A stretch of 64,000 nt of DNA from Zarea fungicola (taxonomy: Eukaryota; Ascomycota; Sordariomycetes; Hypocreales; Cordycipitaceae). Made by a program: the position numbers and the translations under genes. Positions 1 through 12,610 of the stretch are shown in pieces (position 1 is the stretch's first letter; each line of letters starts with the position of its first letter). Where the stretch lies: NCBI GenBank assembly GCA_900169235.1, contig FWCC01000178.1:186001-250000 (forward strand). Reading direction: 5' to 3'. The notes under the pieces are model-generated. The model ran no database searches, had not been told where the DNA came from, and saw only the letters and a list, made by a program, of their open reading frames with translations.

Positions 1-303
1 CTGTGCAACGTCATTGCGGCCTTCAAAGTTCCAGTTACCAGGACTCGGCTCAAGTAAGTTCCAGTAGAGGTAGCTGAAAATTGTATTCAGACCCATGGCA
101 CGTGCCATCTTCAGCCGGTGCATCCAGTACTCGGGCGGGATACGCTGAAGGTCCATCTGACCTCCAATAATCTGATAAGGCTTCCCATCGAGAAGGAACT
201 GGTCACGGTTGTAGCTAAAAATCCCGGGCGGCAGTGTACTCCGTGTAGACAACGTGGCTGACAATCCTGCGAGGCACGCTAAAATCCCCCAGATCAACTT
301 CAT
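1..303 (-). CDS. GH35 beta-galactosidase, N-terminal part (cut by window edge)
   Basis: The reverse strand reads without a stop from an ATG at 303 to the window edge, giving about 101 residues. It opens with a signal peptide (MKLIWGILACLAG, then a small-residue stretch), so the enzyme is probably secreted. The mature part carries the start of the GH35 TIM barrel: FLLDGKPYQIIGGQMDLQRI, then PPEYWMHRLKMARAMGLNT and a YWN motif, which are hallmark substrate-pocket segments of family 35 beta-galactosidases. These enzymes release terminal beta-galactose from polysaccharides such as pectin side chains. The catalytic glutamates lie beyond the edge, so activity cannot be judged. It is transcribed away from an alpha-galactosidase gene, which suggests joint use in galactoside breakdown (inference). 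Confidence 0.85.
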   Translation of the reverse strand, partial: MKLIWGILACLAGLSATLSTRSTLPPGIFSYNRDQFLLDGKPYQIIGGQMDLQRIPPEYWMHRLKMARAMGLNTIFSYLYWNLLEPSPGNWNFEGRNDVAQ

Positions 304-2109
304 TTTGATGTAGCACCAATAATCCCAGCGAGGTTAAAGTATTGTGGTCGGATAGACGATGGTTGCTTATTATTGAGGAAGTTAAAACGAGCCATATGCA
401 CAGTGGTGGCGCATTGTCTCTTTAAGCATATTCTATCATCTCCTATGATGCGGCTAGTACCATAGTACCATAGTATCATAGTTTTAAATTAATGGGCACT
501 ATTTTACAAATCTTGTGACACAACGTAGTAGTGTGTTGAATATTCGCATCTTCATTGATCCTCCAATATGGCGCATAACTCAGTTAGCGAGAATGAGACC
601 CAGTAAAAGCAATGCAAACCAGGCTACAAAAGGCAGGTTAACCAGCTAGGCCGGCTGTTTTCAACAACCGAGTTGACTTGAAGCTAGAGAAAGTGACGAA
701 ACTGATTTCTAAAATATGGTTGGGCGTCATCAAATACCGGAAAAGGTTGTTGCGGTTACACGGAGTCGGGTAAATAATAGATAAAGTATCATTTAATTCG
801 GCATCAGAAACCGGGAACGGCAAGTAACAGAGGCAGCTTCAAAGTCAGTAAACTTGTCCGCTCCGGTGGCCGCGTCGCTGCAGACCTGCGGCGCTGGGAC
901 ATTCCCACTTACATCACAACTCTAGACAGAGTGCGATTGCGGCGGAGCCTATACGACAGAAATCAGTCGATTCACTGATCAACCATAATTTCTACCAAGA
1001 ACGGGTTCAAGCAAGAGCCGTTGATGTTACCTTGGAGACAAAGCGGGGGTAAAATAGCCAATTACTACTGAATTGCTACTGCATCGCAGCACAAAGCGGG
1101 CTGGAATCTGCACATCACTAGCAACGTATTGGCGAGCTGCTCGCCTATGTTGATCATTGGATATCACCAGTACTATTACGCAGAACTGGGACAAAATAGG
1201 GTCCAGTTCTGATTAGGTACAGTCATGAACTAGTTCGGGGAAAATGCTTTAGTCAATGGCTCTTACACAAGGTTGCATATTATCTTGAATTCTATAACAT
1301 AATACAAACCGCTAGTGCGGAGCGCGGGCTGGTACCGCCCGAACTGCGTAATAACTAGTTGTTAGTTCTGCAGGAATCAGGGTGGCATACCCGGCGACCC
1401 GGCTGCCAGTCTTTGTACTCGACCAAGTTTTGGTAACTTGTGAGTTAAGGAGATGGAGTGTCTGGCAATATAAGCTGGTGGCGTTGGACCTCGACGTCGA
1501 CGTCCAGGGACAGTGGCTGCAGGCAGGACACCGTGGCTGGGGGGAATAATAAATATAGCTTATAAAGCCGAGCACTAATTGAATCTAACTGCTCCTCTCA
1601 GCCTCTCCCGATAGGGCCTGACGGTTGAGATAGCCGCTCTGCATAATACTCTAACCCCGAACACTCCATCATGCTCTACCGAAGGCAACTCTATCAACAC
1701 ATCGACAATACGCACCGAGCATTAAGCTAGTAGCTGTGGCTGCACACACACTGCAACGTTACAAAATTTACGGGATCGACTGGACGTGGAACGCCAACTG
1801 AACAATCTAGGCTGAAGATTCTCACTTCTACTAGGCCTTGCACCAACCCAACACCACCTCGACGAGCAATCGACAACTCCACTACGGTGTGAAGTCAATC
1901 ACTTACCCATTTAGGAAGCTCGCCTTTGCAGCTCCCCATAGCTCTTCAGATACAGCCTTGGCTTGACACCTTTACTCTTGGCGATGCTTTTTTCTTTCCT
2001 GTGGATAAATAGGTGGGTTGCTCAGCAGCAAGAACTGGCAGCCGAGAGATATCTGTATCATATTCAATCCATCTTTCGTCTTTACATGGGTCAGTGGTCA
2101 GAAATCGCT
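304..2109. promoter_or_regulatory. Divergent intergenic region between two galactosidase genes
   Basis: About 1.8 kb without a convincing gene; the short open frames have no protein-like composition. It must hold the promoters of the GH35 gene on the left and the GH27 gene on the right. Two matches to the degenerate carbon-repressor CreA consensus SYGGRG are visible, GCGGGG at 1043-1048 and CTGGGG at 1537-1542. Such short motifs occur by chance, so they are only candidates. A small imperfect tandem repeat of an AGTACCAT-like unit lies at about 455-482. Confidence 0.4.
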
Positions 2110-3747
2110 ATGAAATCTCAATTGGTTCTCGCATCTGCAGCTGGCTTTGTCGGCCCGGCTACCTCGGTGGATGTTAGCCTGGCCTTGCCTCCTATGGGTT
2201 TCAACAACTGGGCTCGCTTCACCACCAACATCAATCAAAACATTTTCGTCAATGCTGCGAATTCTATGGCCAGCAATGGCATGCTCAAGGCAGGATACAA
2301 CCGTCTGAACCTTGACGATGCATGGTCTACCCATCAGCGTGCCGCCAACGGGTCCATGGTTTGGGACGAAATGAAGTTTCCCAAGGGCCTCGTCTGGCTT
2401 GCCGACTTCATGAAGCAAAAAGGATTCATTCCTGGTATCTACAGTGATTCGGGTACCCTTTCTTGCGGCCAATATCCTGCCACTTTCGGCTATGAATCAA
2501 TTGACCTGCAGACCTTCTCCGACTGGGGCTACGAGTATCTGAAGCTGGATGGTTGCAACGTCCCGGGTGATGATGAAGCTTCGTACCACAGGGTGTACGA
2601 ACTATGGCACCAATTGCTCGACAAGTTTCCTAAGCCTGTTGTCTTCTCCGACTCTGCCCCTGCTTATTTCTCCGGTGCCGACAACCTCACAGATTGGTAT
2701 ACCGTCATGGGCTGGGCCCAGCAGATCGGTCAACTGGCACGCCACTCGGCGGATATCATCAACTACGACACCAACGGCAACGCTTGGGGTAGTTTGATGT
2801 ACAACTACCATCAGCACGTTCGCCTCGCGCGCTACCAGCGCCCTGGGTTCTTTAATGACCCAGACTTTCTCAACACTGATCACCCGAGCTACACATATGA
2901 GGAGAAAAAGTCTCACATGGCTCTGTGGTCTTCCTTCTCTGCCCCTCTGATTGTCAGTGCTGACATTCCCAACCTTAAGAAAGAGGAGCTTGAGATCCTT
3001 CTTAACAAGGATCTTATCGAGATCAACCAGGATCCTCTCATTCAGCAGGCCACTCTGGTCAGCTCCAGCCCTGACTGGGAGGTTCTTACCAAGAATCTCC
3101 ACAATGGCGACCGCGTCGTCACGATCCTCAACAAGGCCAAACAGCCAGGTAACTTGAGCGTTTCCTGGGCTAGAGCTGGTATTCAGACTGATCGCGTCAA
3201 CCCCAACACTGAGTTAAATGTCAAGGATCTCTGGACTGGCAAGTCGGAGAAGGTCAAGATCAGCGCAGGCGGCATCACAGCCAAGAGTGTCCCATCCCAC
3301 GGCACCTTTGTCTATCGTGTGTCTGGTTCCATGGGCGGCTCTGCGCACCCCATCGTTCTTCCAACCGGTCTGATCTTCAACACTTTTTCCATGAAGTGCC
3401 TTACGGATGACAAGTCTGGCAAGGTCGCCTGGAAAGCCTGCGACAGCTCCGACGGCCAGACCTGGAACGTCCGTGCTGATGGCCACATCAACAGCTTGCT
3501 GCGGCCCGATGAGTGCCTCGTTGATGCCCAGGGCAAGATCCTGAGCCGACACTCTGGCTGCCACAGCGACGCCTGGAAATACTACAACGGCGGTAACCTT
3601 GTCAACGCCAACTCCAACCAGTGCCTGACCGAAGAGACTGATGGCACTGCCACTGCTGTAGACTGTGGCTATGAGACGAACGAGCAGGTTGTCGGCCTCC
3701 CAGTCGGTGCTGAGGTTATTGAGATCAACTACGCTACCAGAAACTGA
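2110..3747 (+). CDS. Secreted GH27 alpha-galactosidase with C-terminal ricin-B/CBM13-like domain (AglA type)
   Basis: A single exon encodes 545 residues. I start at the ATG at 2110 because it opens directly onto a signal peptide (MKSQLVLASAAGF). The frame stays open upstream, but that part adds no recognisable domain. The catalytic barrel begins at PPMGFNNWARF (about 27-37). The GH27 nucleophile is Asp147 in YLKLDGCN, the expected acid/base is Asp215 in ARHSADI, and the conserved NDPDFL follows. Residues of about 415-545 are cysteine-rich with QTW-type spacing like a ricin-B lectin fold, ending in a QVVGLP segment. Architecture and length match Aspergillus niger AglA as I remember it. The enzyme would hydrolyse terminal alpha-1,6-galactose from galacto-oligosaccharides or galactomannan outside the cell. 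Confidence 0.92.
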   Translation: MKSQLVLASAAGFVGPATSVDVSLALPPMGFNNWARFTTNINQNIFVNAANSMASNGMLKAGYNRLNLDDAWSTHQRAANGSMVWDEMKFPKGLVWLADFMKQKGFIPGIYSDSGTLSCGQYPATFGYESIDLQTFSDWGYEYLKLDGCNVPGDDEASYHRVYELWHQLLDKFPKPVVFSDSAPAYFSGADNLTDWYTVMGWAQQIGQLARHSADIINYDTNGNAWGSLMYNYHQHVRLARYQRPGFFNDPDFLNTDHPSYTYEEKKSHMALWSSFSAPLIVSADIPNLKKEELEILLNKDLIEINQDPLIQQATLVSSSPDWEVLTKNLHNGDRVVTILNKAKQPGNLSVSWARAGIQTDRVNPNTELNVKDLWTGKSEKVKISAGGITAKSVPSHGTFVYRVSGSMGGSAHPIVLPTGLIFNTFSMKCLTDDKSGKVAWKACDSSDGQTWNVRADGHINSLLRPDECLVDAQGKILSRHSGCHSDAWKYYNGGNLVNANSNQCLTEETDGTATAVDCGYETNEQVVGLPVGAEVIEINYATRN

Positions 3748-3907
3748 GTAGGAAAAGTGATGGTTAAAATCAGATAAGAGGCATAAATAATTATCTATAA
3801 TAATTTTAACAGTTTGAAAATTGTCCGGCCCTATGTTTATTGCCCGGCCAGCTTTACACTAAATGTGATGACAGTTCTGATTTGGCTGTTTTTTCTTTTC
3901 CTTTCAA

Positions 3908-5584
<1,677 letters not shown>

Positions 5585-7892
5585 ATGCCACGACCCAAAG
5601 TTCTCCCCAGCCAAAGGAAGCGGGCGGCGGAAGCTTGTAGCTTCTGCCGCACCTCGAAGAAGAAGTGCAGTGCGACGGTACCCTGCACAGCATGCCAGAG
5701 ACGCGGAATTGGCCACACCTGCTACCTCACCAATAGCCCTCGGGCTTCAAGGTCAGCGCCTCGGCGCAGCCTTCAAGACGCTCCAACACATGGCTCTCCG
5801 ATCAATCAAGGGCCAAGTTTGAGCAATGAATCCGACCACAACTCTAGAGACAGCACAGCTTGGCCTCTCAGTGGCTCTCCTCGCGCATGGTTGCCATCGC
5901 AGCCAACACCTTCATTGCACCAAGATGCCTATCAGCCAATATCACCATCTGATTCAAGGACTGCCATTACCGATGCACACCCAACCGAGCCAGACCCGTC
6001 ACCACAGGGCCAATCTACTCTACCAGAAACGCCGGCGTTGGGGCCAGAATCGCACGCGCGTATGCTGCTTAATCTACGGGGAGAAAGAGGTTAGTGATTG
6101 CTTATTGCCCTCTTAACAACTGTGAAACTAACCAAATCAGTATACATTGGGGAAGCGGCACCAATATCCTTTCTCCAGTTTGTGCGCGACACTGTATCAT
6201 CTCAGATTGGGCCGTCCCAATTCTCACACAATGATCAGAGTGAAAACATGCTGGAAAATGAGCCGGCCATAAATAACTCTAGTGCGCCGACACCTGGGTT
6301 TATGGAACTAGACGAGGAGCAGCGCACGCAGTTTATTCACACATTCCACTCGGCAACGGGAGGGTTCTTGGATTTATTCACTGCAGATGAACTGAAGCAG
6401 ATTGCGACAGCTCAGAGTCAGCAAAGGCCAGGATATGCTCAGCGCCATCTTGACGCAGTAGCTTGCGCGTCTATTGCGATTGGTGCGCAATGTAAATCGC
6501 CATTGGAATCGCAGCAAATAAGCCAAGCCTATTTCCGCCATGCCCAGCGGCAAGCGTTCACGGGCATGCTGGAGGATCCAAATATAAATATCGTGAGAGT
6601 TTTTCTTCTCATGGCATACTACATGCTCGGGTCATGCAGACGAAACTCTGCATTCATGTACCTAGGTATCGCGTCGCGGGCTGCCGTATCTCTGGGTCTC
6701 CATAGCAAGGACACCTACGAAGACATGACTAACTCGCAACATCATGACAGGTAGGTTGGAATATTTGAGAATCTACGTCCAAAAAAATCTAATAATCGCC
6801 AGACTGAAAATATGGATGAGTCTCTGCATTTTAGACATGACAGTGAGCTCTCTCCTTGGACGTCCTGCGGCGACTTCTGGTCTTCGAACTGAACTAGAAG
6901 AGTCATGTATAAGCGCCTTTGGCACCTCTTCCGATCAGGATTCGTCGGCATTATTTGCCGCATATGGTATCTTGTCCATTACGACTGATATCGTTGAGAA
7001 TTTATATACCAAAAAGATGCCGTCGGTAGCGCTAATCGAGCGAGCGTTTGCGAGGATCGAGGTTTGGAGCCGATCGGTGCCTAAAATGCTCCGCCCCAAG
7101 TCGTCTTCACCTTCTGGAAGCATACCCGATCGTCAGGACGTATGCAGGCTTCATATATCCTGCATGTACTATTTTGCTGTGACGCTTGTGTCGCGACCGA
7201 TATTAATATCTCAGCTCACCTCTCAGTCGAGCACCTCGTCAGTTGCACTATCCCCACTGGCGTCTGCGTGTCTTGACGCAGCAGTTTATCTTGTGCAGAC
7301 CTGCGTAGATTCTAAAAGATCTGGAGGTCTATTTGGCAGTACGTGTATTTTAAAGTAAGTGACGCAACTTCTCGCGGACCATGCACCAGTACTGACTATC
7401 CCCTTCAGAGCTCTCGTGTTTGGAGCCGGCCTCATCCTCGGGTTCGACATGTTTGCAAAGCGCGAACTGGACTTTGAGATTGAATCTGCATTTTCCGGTG
7501 CCAAAGAGATTCTGGATTTTATAGCAGAGCAAAGTGCCCAAGCAGCGCACTATGCGGAGATTTTAGGGCTGTTGTCGAGCGCTGTCGCGGAACAGCGCCG
7601 CAAAACCGCCTCGCAGGGTCGGAGCAAACTCATTGGCCGTTTGTTTCCTTCGCAGAGCGGCGACTCTCCGCCATTGGATACACCAAATCAGCCGAGGTCA
7701 TTTGATACCACAGCGCAGGGAGTAGGCAGCAGCTCTGCGACGGATGGTCCCAGTCATTGGCTACTTGGCCAGCCTCTTACACTACCCGAGGATATGGATA
7801 CGGATTTAATAGGTGGATGGGACGCATTAGACTTGTCCCAGTGGGATAATTTTCCTTTTAATAGCCCCAGAAATTTTGTAAATGATGGATAG
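5585..7892 (+). CDS. Zn2Cys6 (GAL4-type) transcription factor, likely pathway regulator
   Basis: Four exons (5585-6089, 6141-6750, 6803-7354, 7409-7892) give 716 residues. The start at 5585 (MPRPKVL) lies just before the zinc cluster, whose six cysteines at 18, 21, 28, 34, 37 and 46 have the C-X2-C-X6-C-X5-C-X2-C-X8-C spacing of binuclear DNA-binding domains, with a basic RTSKKK loop. A Ser/Pro-rich linker follows. The middle (about 200-520) resembles the fungal-specific transcription factor domain, with YYMLGSCRRNSAFMYLGIA and a later FGAGLILGFD. The C-terminus is acidic and aromatic (WDALDLSQWDNF), as an activation region might be. It sits inside the aromatic catabolic cluster, so local control of the pathway by its substrate is the natural inference. 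Confidence 0.88.
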
Positions 7893-8509
7893 CGATTTGC
7901 ATAATACCAACAGAGTATCTCTCGAAAATTTGCCCCAAGTTGCTTTGGTTACAGGGAAGAAATGTGAAAAGCAAAGACGACTCTACAAGAGTACCGCACG
8001 ATACATGCTTGAAATTAATGTAGATAATGTAGGCTCGGTCAGAAATCTTGTAATCGTTGAGCATATCTGACACCGTCGGGCAATGCACCACAGCCGCCCA
8101 TAGCCTTTCGTGCGTTTGCGCAAGATTCGGTAACATTCTAGTATCGGCAACGTTTTCTGTAGTAAGTATAATAAAGAGTACGACGGGCTTCTGACCATCA
8201 GCCGCTTTTGTAAACTGCCGATAGGTGTGGTAGTGTCGGCAAATGCACCACACCACAAGAATGCCCATAGCCGACGCACTTGGCGTAGACACTCAGGCGA
8301 CCAAACCCGCCAGTATCCGGCTCAGAATGATGCGGCGGCAGCTGTGAATCCAACTTATAGCATGAGTTTATTTTAGTCCTTTGTATCTTGATCATTTGCC
8401 CATCTTGAGGCATAAATACATATTGAGTCACGGTTGTCTCGAGCACCGAACCTCATCTAAACTTTGCCGTACCGACCCATCACAGACCAACACAGAAAAA
8501 AAAATAACC
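7893..8509. promoter_or_regulatory. Terminator/promoter gap before the FAD monooxygenase
   Basis: 617 bp between the regulator's stop and the next start. No gene is supported. A TATA-like ATAAATA at 8412-8418 lies about 95 bp before the monooxygenase ATG, and a CGG-rich patch occurs near 8317-8337. Both are weak candidates for promoter elements. Confidence 0.3.
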
Positions 8510-10105
8510 ATGGGCTCCAACACACCTTTAACTTGGCGTCAACTCGATATTGGTGTTGTCGGTGGCGGCATCGGCGGCATGTCGGTGGGCATCGCGCTGC
8601 GCCGTGCCGGCCACAGGGTCACCATCTACGAGAAGCACGACTTTGCCGGTGAAGTCGGCGCATCAGTATCCTGCGCTGCCAACGGCACACGGTGGTTGCA
8701 TGAATGGGGCGTTGATGTCGCCAAGGGCGATCCCGTTGTGCTCAAGAAGCTCATCAACCGCGACTGGAAAACGGGCGAGCCTGTCAGCGTCTACGACCTG
8801 GACGACTACGAGAAGCGCTGGGGATATGTCTACAACATGTTTCATCGCCAGTATATGCACTCTATGCTCAAGGACTGCGCGATGCAGGATGAGGGCGCCG
8901 GTGAGCCTGTCAAGCTCATTGTCAACCACCAGGCACGTTGATTGCATCAGTTAAATTGCTTAACTTCTCTCAGGCCGCTGATAGACTAACAATGTGTTTG
9001 ACAGTGTGAAAGCATCGATTTGGAAAATGGCACAATCCAATTCAAAAATGGCGTTACAGTTCAGCATGATCTAATCGTCGGTGCCGACGGCATCGGCTCC
9101 GTCATCCGCACCCAACTTGGGATTCATCCTGAGAAAAGACCGTCCGACTCGAGCTGCCTGCATGCCAATGTCAGCACCGAGCAAGCTGTCCGTCTCGGCC
9201 TTGTTGATTATTCACAAAACAGCGCCCTAGAGTACTGGGGTGGCCAAGAAGGCAAGTGGGACAAGATTGTCCTCTCACCGTGCAACGGCGGCAAGCTTCT
9301 TTCATACTACTGCTTCTTCCCGCGGGAAATGGGCGACTATTCCACGCAACAATGGGGCACCGATAGCCTGCCGGTCGAAGAACTGTTGGCGCCATATCCT
9401 GAACTGGATGCGCAAGTCAAGGCTCACTTGGCGATTGGTGTAGAGATCCAGCCCTGGCGTCTTTGGGTCCAGTAAGTGCAGCGCTCGCTTGAAGGACTTG
9501 GGTCGCCTCTAATAAACGACTTCCAGCAATCCCTACCCTTATATCCAAAAAGGCAAAGCCTGCCTCCTCGGTGATGCCGGCCACCCAGTAAGCAAAGACC
9601 AATTCAAGACTGGCGCATGCCCGTTTCTAATCAGCATTTAGATGATGCCACATCAGAGCCAAGGTGCATGCATGGCTATTGAAGATGCCGCCGCGCTAGG
9701 AATTCTCTTCAACAAGGATCACTTCAATGGCGACATCTCACAAGCCCTTGCTGTATACCAGGATGTTCGCTTGCCACGGGTTACCCGAGTCCAGGCTGCC
9801 GCCGCAAAGGCCGCGTACAACATTAACGAGAGAATAGGTACACTAAGCTACACTTCAACAAACTCTGAAATGGGTTCTAACGTTTTTTGATAGGATTTTC
9901 TGATAACAAGAACTGCAGCACATACAAGGTGGAGGATGAGAAGAAGAAGCTCACGATTGAGGAGATGAATGCTTATGATATGTACAAGGATGTCGATGAG
10001 GCGCTTGCAAAGCGACGAGGTTCCGTTTTTAGTGAAAAGTTCAGCCATGGGCTGCCGCTTGGGCTGAGACTCCCGAATGGAGTGGTAATTGGGCAAGATG
10101 ATTAG
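8510..10105 (+). CDS. Salicylate hydroxylase-like FAD-dependent monooxygenase
   Basis: Five exons (8510-8932, 9005-9471, 9527-9587, 9642-9837, 9894-10105) give 452 residues, typical of single-component flavin hydroxylases. The N-terminal Rossmann fold has the dinucleotide motif VVGGGIGGMS followed by an acidic strand end (YEK). The DG motif is in VGADGIGS, and the FAD-ribityl GD motif is in LLGDAGHPMMPHQSQG. These enzymes use NAD(P)H and O2; salicylate 1-monooxygenase decarboxylates and hydroxylates salicylate to catechol. Intron 1 fits only with a GC donor (CAG|GCACGT), which joins NHQ to CESID in frame. Convergent with the intradiol dioxygenase gene, which would take its product. Other phenolic acids remain possible substrates. 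Confidence 0.87.
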
Positions 10106-10506
10106 AAAGTTGGAGCACTGTTAAGCCTCACGCGTCATTATTGTCGTTTTTCCCGTCAGAAATTGTCTAATATAAATCCAAATTCACTTAGATTATCTAC
10201 AAAAGCTATTTTCTGATGTATATACTTGCTGTCCAAATATAAACTGCAACACAGTCTGTCTATTTGCAAGGTATTAGAGCCTGTATCCTGCTTCAGAATT
10301 GAATTTCTGGAGCATGCTTACCCTCCAAGTCCCCCTCTTCTACTTCTTCTCCTAGTTTGGATGTGGTGCTGCACCATAATCGATGATGCCTACAATATTA
10401 AAATTGGCATTGGCCAAAATATGGTCTCACGGTGGTGTCGGGTTCACTGAAGGAGAGCATGTAGAAAATTGGCTTGGAAATTACATTTGAAGTCACAGGG
10501 ACAAAA
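10106..10506. other. Convergent 3' intergenic region
   Basis: About 400 bp between the 3' ends of the monooxygenase and dioxygenase genes. AT-rich with no gene or structured element visible; it presumably holds two polyadenylation regions. Confidence 0.4.
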
Positions 10507-11658
10507 TTACGCTGCAACAAGCTTGACGTTATACTCGAGATCCCATTCCGCCTTGGGGTCATCTTTGCGAGGCTCAAAGGTGACAGTGAGGCCACTCTTG
10601 ACAGCAAACACACTGTCATTCTCGAGGAAGTCGGACTTTGCGTCAAAAATCTGGGTGGTAAGAGGCTTGTAACCTTCGGCAGTGACCTAGCAGAAGAGTA
10701 CATTTAGAACTATGCGTTTCAACAAAGAGTACGTCCTTGGTCAAATCACTCACGATAAGGTGGATATGTGCCGGTCGGAACTCTTGTCTATCGAGAAGTT
10801 GCAGAAGCTTTCCAGCGGGGCCATCCATTGGAATCTGATATAAAAAGAAACGTTAGAATTTTCGGGCTCGATGTTCGCTTGGAAATGCGAAGTGCGCAAC
10901 ATACCGGGTATGGCGTCGGGCGGAGGCAGTAGAATGAATACTTGCCCTCCGCATCCGTGACAAAGACGCCGCGAAGGTTATGATCAATCTGCTTCTCATC
11001 TTGCTGCTCATATAATCCTGCAATGGAAAAGAATTGTTAGATTTTATTTTGGGTCCTGCGCAGTAGGTTGGGTGGCAGGTTTGGTACCATTCGTAGAAGC
11101 CTGCCAGACATCGACCTTGGCATTGGCGAGTGGCTTGCCAGTTTGGGCGCAAGTGATTTGGCCGTGCATCAAGGCAACTTGGCCGTCTGAAGGTGTGTTA
11201 AAGGTAATGGTGGTGCCATTTTCGCGGATGGGGGTGTCGGCGCGCCAAAATGGGCCGAGGATGGCCGATGAGGTCGCGGGGATGCCAGCCTTGTTGGCAG
11301 CCTGCACAGTAATGTCGTCAACGAGTCTGCAAAATTTATGAGGTTAGTGTATTAAACAAAGCGTCGATGAGAGGCGAAAAATATATGAGTCAACGTACGA
11401 CTCCAATCCGAGGACGTCGCACATGAGCATGCCCTCGTTGCGACGGTCGTCGCTCATCTGGCCAGCCCAGTTAATCATATTCACACCGGCGAGCCACTCG
11501 TCCATGGTGAGATCAACCTCGCGCGCAAAGTCGTGCAGGTGCTGGATGAATGCACTCATGACGGTGCGGATGCGCGGCGAGGCATTGGGGCCAGTCGCAT
11601 CAATGACAGACTTTGTGAATTCCTGGCCGAGCGGCTTGTTCTCGTCTTCAGAACCCAT
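10507..11658 (-). CDS. Intradiol ring-cleavage dioxygenase (catechol/hydroxyquinol 1,2-dioxygenase family)
   Basis: Five exons (11658-11399, 11326-11088, 11017-10905, 10834-10754, 10686-10507) give 290 residues. The N-terminal helical domain contains [20 protein letters not shown], followed by LVDDI and the hallmark [13 protein letters not shown]. The non-haem Fe(III) ligands fall in the segments [21 protein letters not shown] and RPAHIHL, which hold the two Tyr and two His of the family. The enzyme would open catechol to cis,cis-muconate, or hydroxyquinol to maleylacetate, in the cytosol. The neighbours that make catechol argue for the first reaction. Every intron has a normal GT-AG border and all junctions keep the family alignment, so the model is well constrained. 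No muconate cycloisomerase gene is in view; later steps must be encoded elsewhere. Confidence 0.9.
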
Positions 11659-12610
11659 GACGATGTATGTGGTAGCTTGCTATGTTGGATTGCTTGGCAG
11701 TAAAATTTACAACAGATCTGGAGTTTTCTCTGTCTCTGCGTTTTCTCTTTTCAAAAAGGTGCGATGGGATAAATGTATAAGAAAGCTGCTTCATAAGCCA
11801 GTCCAGCTAGTTCCAATCCAGTAGCTTATAAGTAGCGTATGGCGGAGTCAGTCAGTACGCTTCCGGCCTTTTCCCACAATCTCACTCTCAGTCAGCTATA
11901 ACAAATCAATCCTACAGAGTGTGCCTCCAATCACATCCTGGCTATTACAACCACATATCGCGACTGCCACTGCAAGCCTCAAGCTGGTGCGGAACGGTGC
12001 CGCAGACATGCCGATGCTGTCGGGAAGTGCACCTAGGAAAGCGTCGGGAAGAGGTGGTTTCCCCTCCCCCGCACTTCGCTTGCATCCCCGCAGCCGCTAA
12101 TGGTGTCCCCAGGACATGGCCTATCCAATAGGCGAAGAGGTGAATGAAGGCAGAGGCAGGGGCCGCGGAAATCCTCCAGCTTATCCCACGACCAGCTTTC
12201 ATGAGTGGGTGCTGGCGGCCGACACGACCGACGACCCACAGCAGCCGGACAGTCTGTATAAAGACCAGAAGAAAGAAAGGCCGTAGCTTATTAGGTCCTC
12301 TTGAGACGTGTTGAACCAGCAATGGGCTGGTGGCTGCCTTACTGGTTCGGGCCGCGTCGGCCGCCAACACTGACTAGCGAAAGCTGATGCGTTCCTGGCA
12401 CATTTAACTAGTTATCCCTATTCCTGTGAGGCAGGGCTGATGTATTTCCGCGCGGTCCGCCCGCCCGTCAATGTGCATGCGCCGGTGTAAGCCGCGCATC
12501 GGGGCAGACTTTGCAGCCACAGTAGGAAAGAGAACTCTAATTCCCCTTTTTGTAAAAACAAAAACCGCTCTAAACAGGAGTCTATCTACTCAATTTCGTT
12601 TCTAAACACA
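11659..12610. other. Intergenic region inside the catabolic cluster
   Basis: 950 bp between the dioxygenase start and the CoA-transferase stop, GC-richer than other gaps. It must hold the dioxygenase promoter. Open frames here lack family-like sequence and I see no RNA gene. Confidence 0.35.

Noticed and set aside
455..482. Short AGTACCAT tandem repeat as CRISPR-like or regulatory array
   Set aside because: Only about three imperfect units without spacers; ordinary microsatellite-like sequence.
1963..2109. N-terminal extension of the alpha-galactosidase
   Set aside because: The frame is open, but it begins at a non-ATG codon and would bury the signal peptide that starts at 2110.
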